NCBI GenBank assembly: GCA_016191145.1 | Contig: JACPPD010000003.1 | Coordinates: 186,001-250,000, forward strand | Origin: Ignavibacteria bacterium | GTDB lineage: Bacteria; Bacteroidota; Ignavibacteria; Kapaibacteriales; Kapaibacteriaceae | DNA: 64,000 nt | Reading direction: 5' to 3' | Shown here: piece after piece, positions 36,201 to 45,451 of the stretch | How positions within the stretch are numbered: position 1 is the stretch's first letter | Layout: every line of letters begins with the position of its first letter | The notes under the pieces: generated by a model | The model's input: the letters and a program-made list of their open reading frames with translations, nothing else | The model's database searches: none | What the model was told of the DNA's origin: nothing | Translations under genes and position numbers: made by a program

Positions 36201-38803
36201 GACTGAATGTGAAGTTCCCGCAGGTGGCAGAATCCACTACGGTGAAGAACAATGTTGTCTGGGGAATCCGGCGCGCGTCGGCCACCGCCGGCTCGGCAGG
36301 GATTCACATGCTCACGCAGCGTGATGCTGCGAAAACCGGGATAGCGTATGTAACGACGCCAACTCCGAGTCACCTCGACTACTTTACCCAAGGAGACCGT
36401 GTGGTAAACAACACGGTGATGATGCAGAACGACAACACGTCGGGTAGCAACCTTGTGTGCGGCATCGGCATCCAGCATGGCAACGGGACCGTGGTGAAGA
36501 ACAACGCCGTGATGATGCTGGGCGGTGCCTCGACTTCGAGCTACGGCCAGGCAGCCTTGTTTTATCAGGGTATCCAGATGACGGACGACGCCGACCCGAT
36601 GGCCCTTTTGTCTGACCGTAATGCGTATGAGCTAGGTGCGGCCTCGCTGGCGCGCTTCGTCGAGATTACAAAGACTTCGGAAACCGTCTCCAACGGCGCT
36701 GCCGACGAGTTTCTAACGCTGGCGCAGTGGCGTGCCTGGACGCAGCGCGACGTCAACTCGGTGTCAGGAGATCTCTCGTCAATGCACCAGTTTACGGGCA
36801 TCGCCCCGAATCAGAATCTGCGTGTCAAAACCAACCCGCTGCCGATTGGTTCGGTGTTGAACAATCGCGGCGAAACTATCGCCGGAGTGACGACGGACAT
36901 CGATGGTAAAGCTCGTGGCGCCTCTGGGCAGTTGATCGACATTGGCGCAAATGAATTCGATGGGCGCGTATACATAAAAGACTATGAAGCAATTACGATT
37001 CTAGACCCTGCAGCCTACCGTTCCTCTACTGGAGCAGCGTCGGATGCCGAGTACATCATGACGTCGGCGCCAGTCAACGTCATCGGCTTGGTGCGCAACT
37101 CCGGCGGACTGGCGCAGTCGAACATCGACGTCACCGTACGTGTCTATCGCGAGACGACTTCGTCGAACAACGCTGGCCTTAGCACACCACAGTTCGAGAC
37201 AGCGCCTGTGGTGGCCAAGACGGTCAAAGTTTCGATCGATGCCGGTGCAGAGTCAGCCGTGAATTTTGCGCTGACGAATCTGACACCTCAGACCTATACT
37301 CAGGCAGTCTCCTACATAGTGCCGCAGCGTTTTTCAGCGATGCAGCAGAACGTGACGATGCGCTACCGCATCGAAGTGACGACGGCCTACGACGAGAACA
37401 ACACCAACAACTCTACGTCGAAGATTGTTCGTTTCTTCCTGGTGCGTTCTGTTCCGCGGATCCTTGTTTCAGGCGTCAATGCAACGATAGCACCGGCCAG
37501 CGGAACGGCTACACAGACGGCTGGACGTTTGAACTTTGACTCACTGACAGTGGGTCTGCGTCGGCTGGGTCTGGACAACACCAGTGGGACGCTGTACTAC
37601 GACGTGCTCGACCGCGAAGCCTTCGAGCAGCGCGCAGTAAACTATGAGCTGTATCGGACACTGTTCTGGAGCGGTAATCAGGATGCCCTGACGCGCTTCG
37701 AGCGACGGGACCTGCGGCAGTATCTGTCCTCGGGTAGTCAGATCGAGAAGAAAAACCTGGCAGTTGGTTCGCAGGAGTATCCGCGCCGCCACATTGGCAA
37801 AGATGTGATCAACGACGAGAGCTTCGTCAACACTGTTCTTCGCGTGCAAAACCAAGCACCGGGAACGCCCGTGCCGACCACGGCCAATTACTCGGGTAAG
37901 CGAGTGCGCGGTAATGCCATCGCCCGCAACAGCCTTGAGACGGTGACGGCCACAACGACGGCCGGCGACGCTGTACCCAACCCGGCGCTGGTTAAACCAT
38001 ATTCGGATCCGACGACTCCAGGATTGGCGCTGCCAGCCTACATCTACGTATTAGGTGACCGTGAAAGCGTGGACTCCGTCGGCGGTGCCGCCTCTGCCTC
38101 GCTGCTGCACAACACTGTGTACATCGGCGTTGACTGGAGGCACTGGAAGAACCTTGGTGTGAAGACAGGCACCGACCGTGTATTGCGCGGGATCATCGAC
38201 TTCTTTGAGAGTAACGGCGGCTCCGTAGTGCCTGTGGAGCTAATGCGCTTCGACGCACGGGCGCGGGGTAATAACGTCGACGTTTCCTGGACGACTGCAT
38301 CTGAGAACGGCGTAGACCACTTCGAAGTCGAGCGCGCTGACGTAATTACGGGCAACAACAGCTTCTTCAGCACTCTGGGAACAGTGACGGCCCAAGGCAC
38401 AACCACGCAGACCACCGACTACGGCTTCAAAGATGCGGGCGTAGCGGCGGGACGCTACCTCTACCGTTTGACAACTGTTGACGCCGACGGCAGTCGCGAC
38501 GCGACTGGAGCTATCGAAGTCGATGTCGTTGGCGCCGACGCTTCATTTAGCATCGAGCGCGTGACGCCACAGCCAGCTTCAACAGAAGCTACGCTGGTGG
38601 TACAGGTGCCCAAGGCATCACAGGTGCGCATTGAAATCGTCAACACCTTAGGCGAGCTCGCCGCCGTAGCCTTCGATGGCATGCTGGCGGTGGGTCTACA
38701 GCCAGTGAAGGTCGACGTCGGCAGTCTCCCAGCAGGAGCCTATACCTTGGTATTAACCTCAGCCGACGGGACGGTAACGAAGCAGATTGCCGTGCGACGG
38801 TAA
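33290..38803 (+). CDS. Giant exported beta-helix protein with type IX secretion-type C-terminal domain
   Basis: A 1,837-residue secreted or surface protein. A Sec signal peptide (LLISIAVIFSFFLTPREAES) is followed by a tyrosine-rich domain, then Ig-like modules (for example NIINSGMLDLTDIPVRMEIF and TNNTVCQTFTVG). A long region of N-x-I/V repeats, such as DNDIIGNEISGFGYGI and NLIYGVRGSGIFVAYEDGAQ, is typical of right-handed parallel beta-helices. Next comes a VELMRFDARARGNNVDVSWT domain ahead of a final 80-residue sorting domain (FSIERVTPQPASTEA up to GAYTLVLTSADG). That ending directs export by the type IX system. The ATG at 33290 has AAGGAAAC upstream. By eye, the 3' two thirds are richer in G/C at third positions than the first 2 kb. 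Flanked by matching palindromes. Confidence 0.88.
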   Translation: MSRSLRRSLLISIAVIFSFFLTPREAESQIFYNIGGGPGSTNYWDYVDIYNPLTDWYYTTKNQWYVRASDLQYYGMTPGQITSLAFTIQQNTYVFPQRDVFIKIKATTQTTFAPPMTNNMVGATTVYQATGWNVPIISYNANGTYYTFNFQTPFMWDGTSNLIFEFCSSRTGYTYSAPYTLISYSSAYPRLLYHWQDTYGICNTATGYGTYYYRPNMRLGVLSGIEQSFPDEVDPRRILRAGAVYDGSSATNPRPSLSFRQTNGQNITLTYKILGPYPSTNVIYEARKSGNPSILHTASNTSLYTYEFTEAVGPAAGPGGELDLTNIGGGSYRVEATFSIPGYSQNWSKNFIIAFDNDLALSTVRSPLAMPKKYPRGVNTPVSVAIQNVGLNNVTSAFATATIRRKSDQQLVYSDNVLWTGNLATGESATIDFKPFNTLEVTQWDLQVCAELQGAFDQQSSNDCLPRPGETHTFQTLYNQEVGAFSIGRPVGTGTYYAQRPFRPSANIINSGMLDLTDIPVRMEIFKLPARTKVYDELVVFPDVGADPPNNIASSEFPPFTPDVGGQYEACMTVEYPGDPILTNNTVCQTFTVGSNLSGTYTIGTLKAGQARNYNTVQDAVDDLYRKGISAPVNFEFTDATYSVGSISVNAPALDLTTTIIGTSATNIITFKPSLERSLSKGSVVVTLNSGKGVGILLGQALTAANPYAVQLEFSKDPKWSNFSGYITFDGGQQKSLVFQLNATTPHRAPFYLGDGTHDVAIRNSIIRNAPGAVPSYATSLPKIIYGFNLFQYEQDVRQVGSTIYTYSAGCVSRQKIPTGQSGNNAERIDTIIGKDNDIIGNEISGFGYGIATMGIGMAIKGGVNVFMPYYSQGTEIRQNLIYGVRGSGIFVAYEDGAQITGNRIHTVGSVATGGTGVWAAGITAGGVERYHNINLTVSSNEISGVTGDVWSRGIVVEQVENTFPSVGQSGLNVKFPQVAESTTVKNNVVWGIRRASATAGSAGIHMLTQRDAAKTGIAYVTTPTPSHLDYFTQGDRVVNNTVMMQNDNTSGSNLVCGIGIQHGNGTVVKNNAVMMLGGASTSSYGQAALFYQGIQMTDDADPMALLSDRNAYELGAASLARFVEITKTSETVSNGAADEFLTLAQWRAWTQRDVNSVSGDLSSMHQFTGIAPNQNLRVKTNPLPIGSVLNNRGETIAGVTTDIDGKARGASGQLIDIGANEFDGRVYIKDYEAITILDPAAYRSSTGAASDAEYIMTSAPVNVIGLVRNSGGLAQSNIDVTVRVYRETTSSNNAGLSTPQFETAPVVAKTVKVSIDAGAESAVNFALTNLTPQTYTQAVSYIVPQRFSAMQQNVTMRYRIEVTTAYDENNTNNSTSKIVRFFLVRSVPRILVSGVNATIAPASGTATQTAGRLNFDSLTVGLRRLGLDNTSGTLYYDVLDREAFEQRAVNYELYRTLFWSGNQDALTRFERRDLRQYLSSGSQIEKKNLAVGSQEYPRRHIGKDVINDESFVNTVLRVQNQAPGTPVPTTANYSGKRVRGNAIARNSLETVTATTTAGDAVPNPALVKPYSDPTTPGLALPAYIYVLGDRESVDSVGGAASASLLHNTVYIGVDWRHWKNLGVKTGTDRVLRGIIDFFESNGGSVVPVELMRFDARARGNNVDVSWTTASENGVDHFEVERADVITGNNSFFSTLGTVTAQGTTTQTTDYGFKDAGVAAGRYLYRLTTVDADGSRDATGAIEVDVVGADASFSIERVTPQPASTEATLVVQVPKASQVRIEIVNTLGELAAVAFDGMLAVGLQPVKVDVGSLPAGAYTLVLTSADGTVTKQIAVRR

Positions 38804-38814
38804 CAATGAATTCC

Positions 38815-38832
38815 GGGGTCAGCTGAGACCCC
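38815..38832 (+). other. Short hairpin after the giant gene
   Basis: GGGGTC, loop AGCTGA, GACCCC, about ten bases past the stop and ahead of the main terminator. It may stabilise the mRNA 3' end. Confidence 0.4.
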
Positions 38833-38848
38833 AGTGTGGTAACATCAC

Positions 38849-38885
38849 AAAAAACGCCTGGCTGGAGTGCCGGGCGTTTTTTTTT
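38849..38885 (+). terminator. Rho-independent terminator of the exported giant
   Basis: Arms AACGCCTGGC and GCCGGGCGTT pair over 10 bp with one G-U pair, loop TGGAGT, flanked by an A-run before and nine T after. The A-run means it may also work for the convergent trhO transcript. Confidence 0.9.
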
Positions 38886-38898
38886 CACCGTGTACTCG

Positions 38899-38940
38899 AA
38901 GCACCATGCCGGGTATCAAGAGATACCCGGCATGGTGCTT
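38899..38940. repeat. Perfect 19-bp-arm palindrome, right of the exported giant
   Basis: AAGCACCATGCCGGGTATC, loop AAGA, then the exact reverse complement. Inner arms match the left palindrome at 33155-33194; the loop is the reverse complement of the left loop TCTT. Confidence 0.95.
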
Positions 38941-38973
38941 GGCTAGGTTGTGGATTATTTGTTTGCGTTCATT

Positions 38974-39894
38974 TTACCCAACCAGCGACTCACGCCGACG
39001 TGCCGAGATACATTCCGCCGAACACGAGCGCTGCATTCTCTCCTCACAGTCGGCACAGACTAAATGCTGTCGGTGGCAGTCGAGATTAGCGCAGTTCACG
39101 TAGCGTTCTGTTGGAGCACTGCAGTGGTAACATTTCCCAACAATGCGCTTGTTGCCGGCTCTGTTGATCTCAATAGAAATACGTTCGTCGAAGACGTAAC
39201 ATCGCCCGTCCCATAAACTTCCTCGTGCTGCTTCATCGCTGCCATAGGTAACTATTCCACCATGAAGCTGATAAACATCCGTGAACCCTTCTGCTATCAT
39301 AAATGATGTTAGCTTCTCGCACCTAATCCCGCCAGTGCAGTAGGTGACAATTTTTCGGGTCTTGTACTTGCTCAATTCCTGCCGTATCCATTCGGGGAAT
39401 TCGCGGAAGCTGGATACCGGAGGCCTCAGCGCTCCTCTGAAATGTCCAAGGTCGTATTCGTAATCTGTGCGACCATCAATTACAATAGCCTCGCCGCTTT
39501 CAAGAAGCGTTAGGAAATCTGTAGGTTCAACGTACTGTCCGCGTTTGCGTTGTATGTGCCCCTTTCCATTGACATGTGATGGGACTGCATCGTCTGCTCT
39601 AAAGGTGACAAGCTCGCGTTTAACTCGTACCGAAAGCTTTTGAAAAACATGGTTTTCAACGCGATCGATTTTGAATTCAATATTGCTGAAACGTTTATCT
39701 GAACGAACAACTTCGATGTATTCTTTGCAACTCTCCTGCCTTCCAGAAACAGTTCCGTTGATTCCTTCATGCGAAACAAGAATTCGTCCAAGCAATCCTA
39801 ATGATGAACATAACTTCCGATGTTCTTCTGCAAAAACTTCAGGAGTATCGATCCAGGTAAAATAATAGTATAACAAGACGTTATAGTCAGTCAT
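38974..39894 (-). CDS. trhO: tRNA uridine(34) hydroxylase TrhO (rhodanese domain)
   Basis: A 306-residue YceA/TrhO protein that hydroxylates U34 of certain tRNAs. The N-terminal UPF0176 domain (LGRILVSHEGINGTVSG) precedes a rhodanese domain with the catalytic loop CTGGIRCEK (Cys186). The tail has several cysteines (KCYHCSAPTE, CANLDCHRQHLVCADC) that probably bind zinc. It diverges from the TPR gene across only 25 bp, so any promoters there must overlap. Confidence 0.93.
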   Translation of the reverse strand: MTDYNVLLYYYFTWIDTPEVFAEEHRKLCSSLGLLGRILVSHEGINGTVSGRQESCKEYIEVVRSDKRFSNIEFKIDRVENHVFQKLSVRVKRELVTFRADDAVPSHVNGKGHIQRKRGQYVEPTDFLTLLESGEAIVIDGRTDYEYDLGHFRGALRPPVSSFREFPEWIRQELSKYKTRKIVTYCTGGIRCEKLTSFMIAEGFTDVYQLHGGIVTYGSDEAARGSLWDGRCYVFDERISIEINRAGNKRIVGKCYHCSAPTERYVNCANLDCHRQHLVCADCEERMQRSCSAECISARRRESLVG

Positions 39895-39919
39895 CGTGCA
39901 AAACTAAGGTAACGGCATC

Positions 39920-42900
39920 GTGCGAGTCTTTGTAGCTTTGCAACGCAGCATTTTCGAGGTAAGACGGTTGTTCCGACACACCAAACGGTGGCTACTCTCC
40001 GTCGGTGCTTTCGCGGCATTGTATACCGCACACCTGTCGGCGCAGATAGTTCCCCATCCATACGTCACCATATCTTCACAGGAGCGATCTGCAGTATTCC
40101 TGATTGAAGGGGGCATGGTACGCCGCGCCCATCAGTTACTGCGCGATGTTCAGGAAAGTGAAAGACTCACCGTCGCGTCGGACGCAGTTACTTTCAGAAA
40201 ATCAGAAACACTTCGCCGATCGGGCAATACAGCCGCTGCAAACCGTATGCTGGCTGATTTTCAACGCCTCCGTACTAACAGTCCAGCAGTACCCACCGCA
40301 AGCTTCGAACGTGGATTGGCAGCTCTGGAGGAAGGTAACGACAGCGCCGCATCGGACAATCTGAATGTTGCCGCGCAATTGAGCAGACGTGAATTTGAAG
40401 TGCGCGCAGACAGCATCTACGTTGCAATGGAACATGCAGCCCGATTCTGGCAGGGGGCGTCGCTGGCACGCTCGGGACACCATGCCGATGCAATCATCAC
40501 TTTTCAGCAAAGTGTTACCGCTGATAGCCTTGGGATGTACAGCGCTGAAGCTTTGTATGCAATTGGACAGGTATATGAACGTAATCAGGAATATGATAAA
40601 TCAATTGAGTATTTCAATAAGGTGCGTGTAGTATATCCGCAGTCGGCAGTTTCACGTCAGGCGCAGATCCGCGAAGCGCAGAACTACATCAGCATTCGCA
40701 AACCGCAACGAGCGCTCGATGTGCTGGCCGATATTGAATCGGACGATGTTGTAAAACTGTTGCGCGCATCGGCATTGATTCAACACGGGCGATATGATCT
40801 GGGGCTCGATACTGTCGGTAAAATTTTTACTTCACAAAACGCCTCGGGCGCCATCATTACAAGCGCCTATCTGCACGCCGGATATGCAGAGCTGCATCTG
40901 GGAAAATTTGAAAGCGCTATCGGACATCTTCGGTACGTTATCGACTCAACAGTTGGGAGCACTTCACCCGAACGGCAGCAAGCGTTGCTTTATCACGCAA
41001 TTGCACTGAAACGAAATGGATCGGCGCAGGAAGCAGAAAGAATTTTCGCCGACCTCGCCGCTCAGGCGGATTATCCGTTTCAGTCGCAAGCATTAGTCGA
41101 AGTCGGTCAGGGGGCCTATGAACGCGGGGAATTTACCGATGCACAAAAAGCATTTGAGCGCGCAGAGAGATCTGCAACCGATCCCAACACACTGATACGC
41201 GCACGATTACTGCTTGGCGCAACACTGATTGAACGACAGTTGTGGGCTAAGGCCGCGCAGACTTATGAGAGAGCTGAAGCACTTGCCCTAACTGCCACAG
41301 ACGCTTATGTGCCAAACAAGGATAGGTTCCTTGCCGAAGCGCGATTGAAAAAAGGTATCTGTCTGGTGCAGGCAAACGATAGAAGAGGAAGTATCACTGC
41401 GCTGACGGAATTTTTGGGTAACCACCCCAACCATCCGCAGCGCGATGAAGCAACGTTTTGGCTTGCAGAGGCCATGTATCGGGCCGACTTATTAAAAAAT
41501 GCAAGTGAACTGTACGACGAAATTGTAAAAAATTATACCGTCAGCATCCGTCGTGAAGAAGCGATGTATGGCCTGGCATGGACGTATTTCCGACGCAGGG
41601 ACTTCAAGCGTTCCGTTGATGCGTTCGGCAACCTTGTAAAGTCGTTCCCAACATCGAAATATGCAGTCGAAGCCATGGTGCGCCGCGGCGATGGTCTATA
41701 CGTTACCAAGCAATTCCAGGCTGCCGCGCAGCAGTACATACAGGCTGCCCGAAAGAGTCCTCGCTCAGAAGAAGGTCAGTATGCCGGGTTCCAGGCGGGG
41801 CACGCGCTCTATCGTGCAGGGGCTCTGGAGCAAGCGTCATCGCAACTGCGCGACTTTGTGGCGTCGAACTCATCAAGTAAGCTTGCCGACGATGCATTGT
41901 TTCTGATTGGCTGGATTGAATTCCAACAGCAAAATGATGCGGGTGCAATTGTTGAATTCAACAAGCTATTGGCTGCATACCCGGAAGGTGATCAGGCTGT
42001 GAGAGCGTTGTACACGATTGCTGATGCACAGTACAATCTTGGCAACATAGACGATGCACTGAACACATACCGCTTAGTGATTGCTCGCTTCCCTGCCCAT
42101 CCACTTGCGGCGGAATCGGCAAAGAGCATGCAGATTGCGTTGATTGGAATGGGGCGAACCGATGAAGCGCTGCAGATAGCCGACTCGCTTATCTCCATCA
42201 ATCCAAACTCAGTTGTTGCCGAAGAATTTGCTTTTAAAAAGGCAGAGATTTTTTACACGGGTCGCAATTATCCCAGTGCCGTTGCCGAGCTGGAGGCATA
42301 CATCAATAAATATCCATCGTCTAAGCGAAATGACGAAGTGCTCTACCTCCTCGGGAAAACGTATTTGAGCATGGACGATGTAAAAAATGCAACACAATCT
42401 TTTGTCGAACTCGAAAAACAGCATCCTGAAAGCCCCCTAATTTCACCTTCGTTGTTAGAGCTTGCCACATATTACGATGGACATGCTAATTCGGCAATGG
42501 CAGATTCGCTCTATGGGTCTGTGATGCAGCGCCACGCCGACGACACATCAAGCGCGTCGCGAGCCGGCTTTGAGCGTGCAACCTTGGCTAAGGCACGGGG
42601 AGATTCACTGAAGGCACTAGAGTTGTATAACAGCACGGCAAATCGGTATGCCGGAACAGAATATGGCGATCAGTCTCGTTACCAGATTGCCATGTATTAT
42701 AGAAAGTTATCAAATACCGATTCGGCAGTGTATCATTTGAGCATTCTGTCTCAGAGCTCCACAAATCCTCTCATTGTAGCCAATGCTCTGTATGATATTG
42801 GAGACATTTATCAGCGGAACAGGCGCTGGACTTCTGCCGCCGAAGCCTTTGAACGCGTCAGAAGAGATTATGCTGGTTACGAAGATTGGTACACGCTCAG

Positions 42901-43051
42901 CCTGCTCGGTTTGGGTAACAGCTACGAGCAGCTCGAGCGGTTCGACGATGCACGGTCTGCCTACCTGGTTGTGCGTGAGCTCAGGCCCGATGATGATTAC
43001 GGCAAAACAGCAACATCACGTCTCGATCGTCTCGAAAGGCGTCGCCCATGA
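39920..43051 (+). CDS. Exported TPR-repeat protein
   Basis: A 1,043-residue protein made almost wholly of tetratricopeptide-type helical pairs: SAEALYAIGQVYERNQEYDK, KSIEYFNKVRVVYPQS, EEAMYGLAWTYFRRRDFKRS and SLLGLGNSYEQLERFDDARS. A signal-peptide-like start (RWLLSVGAFAALYTAHLSAQ) places it in the periplasm or outer membrane. The GTG at 39920 is the longest start; TTG codons near 39938 and 39966 are alternatives. It overlaps the next gene by four bases (ATGA). Such scaffolds often link outer-membrane and TonB/SPOR partners, and those types follow here. Confidence 0.85.
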   Translation: MRVFVALQRSIFEVRRLFRHTKRWLLSVGAFAALYTAHLSAQIVPHPYVTISSQERSAVFLIEGGMVRRAHQLLRDVQESERLTVASDAVTFRKSETLRRSGNTAAANRMLADFQRLRTNSPAVPTASFERGLAALEEGNDSAASDNLNVAAQLSRREFEVRADSIYVAMEHAARFWQGASLARSGHHADAIITFQQSVTADSLGMYSAEALYAIGQVYERNQEYDKSIEYFNKVRVVYPQSAVSRQAQIREAQNYISIRKPQRALDVLADIESDDVVKLLRASALIQHGRYDLGLDTVGKIFTSQNASGAIITSAYLHAGYAELHLGKFESAIGHLRYVIDSTVGSTSPERQQALLYHAIALKRNGSAQEAERIFADLAAQADYPFQSQALVEVGQGAYERGEFTDAQKAFERAERSATDPNTLIRARLLLGATLIERQLWAKAAQTYERAEALALTATDAYVPNKDRFLAEARLKKGICLVQANDRRGSITALTEFLGNHPNHPQRDEATFWLAEAMYRADLLKNASELYDEIVKNYTVSIRREEAMYGLAWTYFRRRDFKRSVDAFGNLVKSFPTSKYAVEAMVRRGDGLYVTKQFQAAAQQYIQAARKSPRSEEGQYAGFQAGHALYRAGALEQASSQLRDFVASNSSSKLADDALFLIGWIEFQQQNDAGAIVEFNKLLAAYPEGDQAVRALYTIADAQYNLGNIDDALNTYRLVIARFPAHPLAAESAKSMQIALIGMGRTDEALQIADSLISINPNSVVAEEFAFKKAEIFYTGRNYPSAVAELEAYINKYPSSKRNDEVLYLLGKTYLSMDDVKNATQSFVELEKQHPESPLISPSLLELATYYDGHANSAMADSLYGSVMQRHADDTSSASRAGFERATLAKARGDSLKALELYNSTANRYAGTEYGDQSRYQIAMYYRKLSNTDSAVYHLSILSQSSTNPLIVANALYDIGDIYQRNRRWTSAAEAFERVRRDYAGYEDWYTLSLLGLGNSYEQLERFDDARSAYLVVRELRPDDDYGKTATSRLDRLERRRP

Positions 43052-44649
43052 TCTGCATGTTTCGTGTTGTTCCTCTGTGGCTTATTGCGCTTATCGTAGC
43101 GTCTCCATGTCTTAATGCTCAACAACAAGCTCCACAACCCAACGCTCCTCTTGAGCTACCAGAATTTATTATTACTGGTAAGGAATCGGTGAACATTCCG
43201 GGAGGAGTAAAGCAACTTCCCAACAGGCCTCCTTTGTTGCAGGCGGAAAAACTTGATAGCATCAACCCTCTTGAAAAACTGCCGCTGCCGGCTTTGAGGC
43301 CGCGTCCACTGCCGACATATTCTTCCGCAGCGCCATACTGGCCCGGTTACATCGACGCCTACGTTGGCAACTATCTAACACCTGGCTTCTCCGCAGGGTA
43401 TTCCTTTAAGCGGGCTGGTTACATGGTCGATATTTATGGAGATTTTGAAGCAAGTAATGGTTGGGTCAGGAATGCCGATTATTCAATGTTTTCTCTAGGC
43501 GCATCCAGTTCTTATGTAGCTCCCGAAAAGTTTATTTTCTTTGGAGGGAGCACAACAGAAGTTGACGTTAGTTTTAGTAATAAGAGTTACAATCTGTATT
43601 CCGACTCTTCAGCCCCTTCCAGAAGCATTGCAGCCCTAAAAGCAGGTGTGGGAACTGAAGGACGTTACAACGGAGTCAGTTACAACGCGAGTATTGCATG
43701 GAAAATGAGCGGCGTTTCGACTTCTAATCGATCGGTTTCCGACAATCTCATCATCGGCAGGATATCTGCGGCAAACAGGTGGAAGTCGTTTGATATTGGA
43801 GCCCTGTTTGACCTTCGATTGCAGACATTTGACTCGAAAGCTTATCCATTTACGTCGGTCGCTGGTACTGGAAGGTACATCACCGAGGACATGAATATTT
43901 CGGTCCAAAGTGGTTTTCAATGGGCATCGGCGACTTCAGCCGCTGATAGGCTAGGTCTTGAAGTTCGGGCTCTTGCAAATTTCAAAATGAGTTCAGACTT
44001 TACATTTACATCGTCGGTTCACAGCGGACTTCGTCCGATATCTTTTACAGATTTGTTGCGAGTGAATCCTTATGTTTCAGACAGTTCAGTCGTCGACATC
44101 CCATACGATGTATTTGATGTCGGCGCTTCTGTGATTTATCATCCGTCTATGCTGTTGTCTGCATCAGTTGGAATTACCATTAGGCGTTCCGATCGCGAAA
44201 CGGTGTGGGTAAAATCTTTGCGTGGAGAGTTCATGCCGGAGTACAGAACTGTAACAGGAGCAAGAACTAGTGCTGAATTCCGCTGGCTTGTTGCATCGTC
44301 CGATGCTCTGGTAGGTGATATTCACTTCATCACCTCGACCGTTGCAGGCGCAAATCAAACTCCGTACATACCATCAGTCGAATCTTCGCTTGGCTACGAT
44401 CGAAGCTGGTCTCAACCACTGCATACTGTTGCATCAATTGTGTATTACGCCGATCGGTATGCCGATATGGCAAACACGATTACGTTAGGGGGCTATGTGG
44501 ATGTAAGGCTAGCCGCTACGTACGCTGTCAAGGCCTTCGTCGATATCAACCTAAGCGCCGAAAACCTGTTCGGAAACACTATTGTGTTGTGGGAAGGCTA
44601 TCTCGAACGAGGTGTATTTGTAAAAGCTGGATTAACCTGGAAGTTTTAA
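43048..44649 (+). CDS. Predicted outer-membrane beta-barrel protein
   Basis: A 533-residue protein with a signal peptide (LWLIALIVASPCLNAQ). A proline-rich segment (LELPEFIITGKESVNIPGG, then LPNRPPLL) resembles the TonB-box or periplasmic linker of outer-membrane proteins. The long C-terminal region alternates hydrophobic and polar residues with many aromatic strand ends. It finishes VFVKAGLTWKF, ending in the aromatic residue expected of barrels. I do not recognise a transporter family. Start coupled to the TPR gene; the SPOR gene follows after one base. Confidence 0.7.
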   Translation: MICMFRVVPLWLIALIVASPCLNAQQQAPQPNAPLELPEFIITGKESVNIPGGVKQLPNRPPLLQAEKLDSINPLEKLPLPALRPRPLPTYSSAAPYWPGYIDAYVGNYLTPGFSAGYSFKRAGYMVDIYGDFEASNGWVRNADYSMFSLGASSSYVAPEKFIFFGGSTTEVDVSFSNKSYNLYSDSSAPSRSIAALKAGVGTEGRYNGVSYNASIAWKMSGVSTSNRSVSDNLIIGRISAANRWKSFDIGALFDLRLQTFDSKAYPFTSVAGTGRYITEDMNISVQSGFQWASATSAADRLGLEVRALANFKMSSDFTFTSSVHSGLRPISFTDLLRVNPYVSDSSVVDIPYDVFDVGASVIYHPSMLLSASVGITIRRSDRETVWVKSLRGEFMPEYRTVTGARTSAEFRWLVASSDALVGDIHFITSTVAGANQTPYIPSVESSLGYDRSWSQPLHTVASIVYYADRYADMANTITLGGYVDVRLAATYAVKAFVDINLSAENLFGNTIVLWEGYLERGVFVKAGLTWKF

Positions 44650-44650
44650 T

Positions 44651-45442
44651 ATGGTACCTACCGATCCAACCTGGGATAACACGGGATTTGAACCCGATCC
44701 TAACGAAAATGAAGGTTTTGCAGGACCCAGACGAGTGCTGCCAGAACCGCCTCAGAAATTTCCAACCCCGCCCAAGCGCAAGTCCACGTTGTACTGGTTT
44801 GCAGTTGCATCTGCCTTGGTCCTTCTCATTGCGCTCATTGGTGGAGGCATCTATTGGCTTTCACAACCAACTGCCGAGGAGCGGGCATTTTATGTTTCGA
44901 AGGACAATGCACCTTCGGTAACGGTCCCATCGACTAATGATGAAGATGTTCAAGCCCCTTCCCAGACGTCGGTAGATAGCGCCGATGTACCGTTGGTGGA
45001 AGAGCATGAACAAGCGGCATCAAGAGAACCGGAGGAGAAGTTAGAAAAACCAAAGCCGATTGTATCGAAGAAAAAAGAACAGCCAGAGATCATGACGGAG
45101 CATTCAACACCAATGGTGCCACCCAAGCCCGAGCCGACACCAAAACGGACTGAACCGGCAACCCAAGCTGTTAAAGAGCCTGCAATGAAAACTACTGCAA
45201 GCACGTCGGGCAACCCGCTCTTTGTGATACAAGTGTTTTCATCTCCGTCTCGCGACGACGCCGACGAATGGCTGCAATCATTGCTGGAGAAGAACGTAAG
45301 TAATGGATACATCACAGAGCAAAAAATTAAAGGGCAGTCATGGTACCGTGTTCGGTTCGGTCAGTTTGCAACTCGTGAAAGCGCAGAATCCGAAGCGATA
45401 CGTCTTGGCTTTCGAGAACCATGGATTGCCCGGATCCGCTAG
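44651..45442 (+). CDS. SPOR-domain inner-membrane protein
   Basis: A 263-residue protein: a cytoplasmic acidic and proline-rich N-terminus, one membrane span at about residues 50-74 (LYWFAVASALVLLIALIGGG), a long charged Pro/Glu/Lys linker and a C-terminal SPOR domain (PLFVIQVFSSPSRDDADEWL to FGQFATRESAESEA). SPOR domains bind denuded glycan strands in peptidoglycan, so the protein can bridge membrane and wall. It lies between the barrel and TonB-like genes. Confidence 0.85.
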   Translation: MVPTDPTWDNTGFEPDPNENEGFAGPRRVLPEPPQKFPTPPKRKSTLYWFAVASALVLLIALIGGGIYWLSQPTAEERAFYVSKDNAPSVTVPSTNDEDVQAPSQTSVDSADVPLVEEHEQAASREPEEKLEKPKPIVSKKKEQPEIMTEHSTPMVPPKPEPTPKRTEPATQAVKEPAMKTTASTSGNPLFVIQVFSSPSRDDADEWLQSLLEKNVSNGYITEQKIKGQSWYRVRFGQFATRESAESEAIRLGFREPWIARIR

Positions 45443-45451
45443 AGCTTATTG

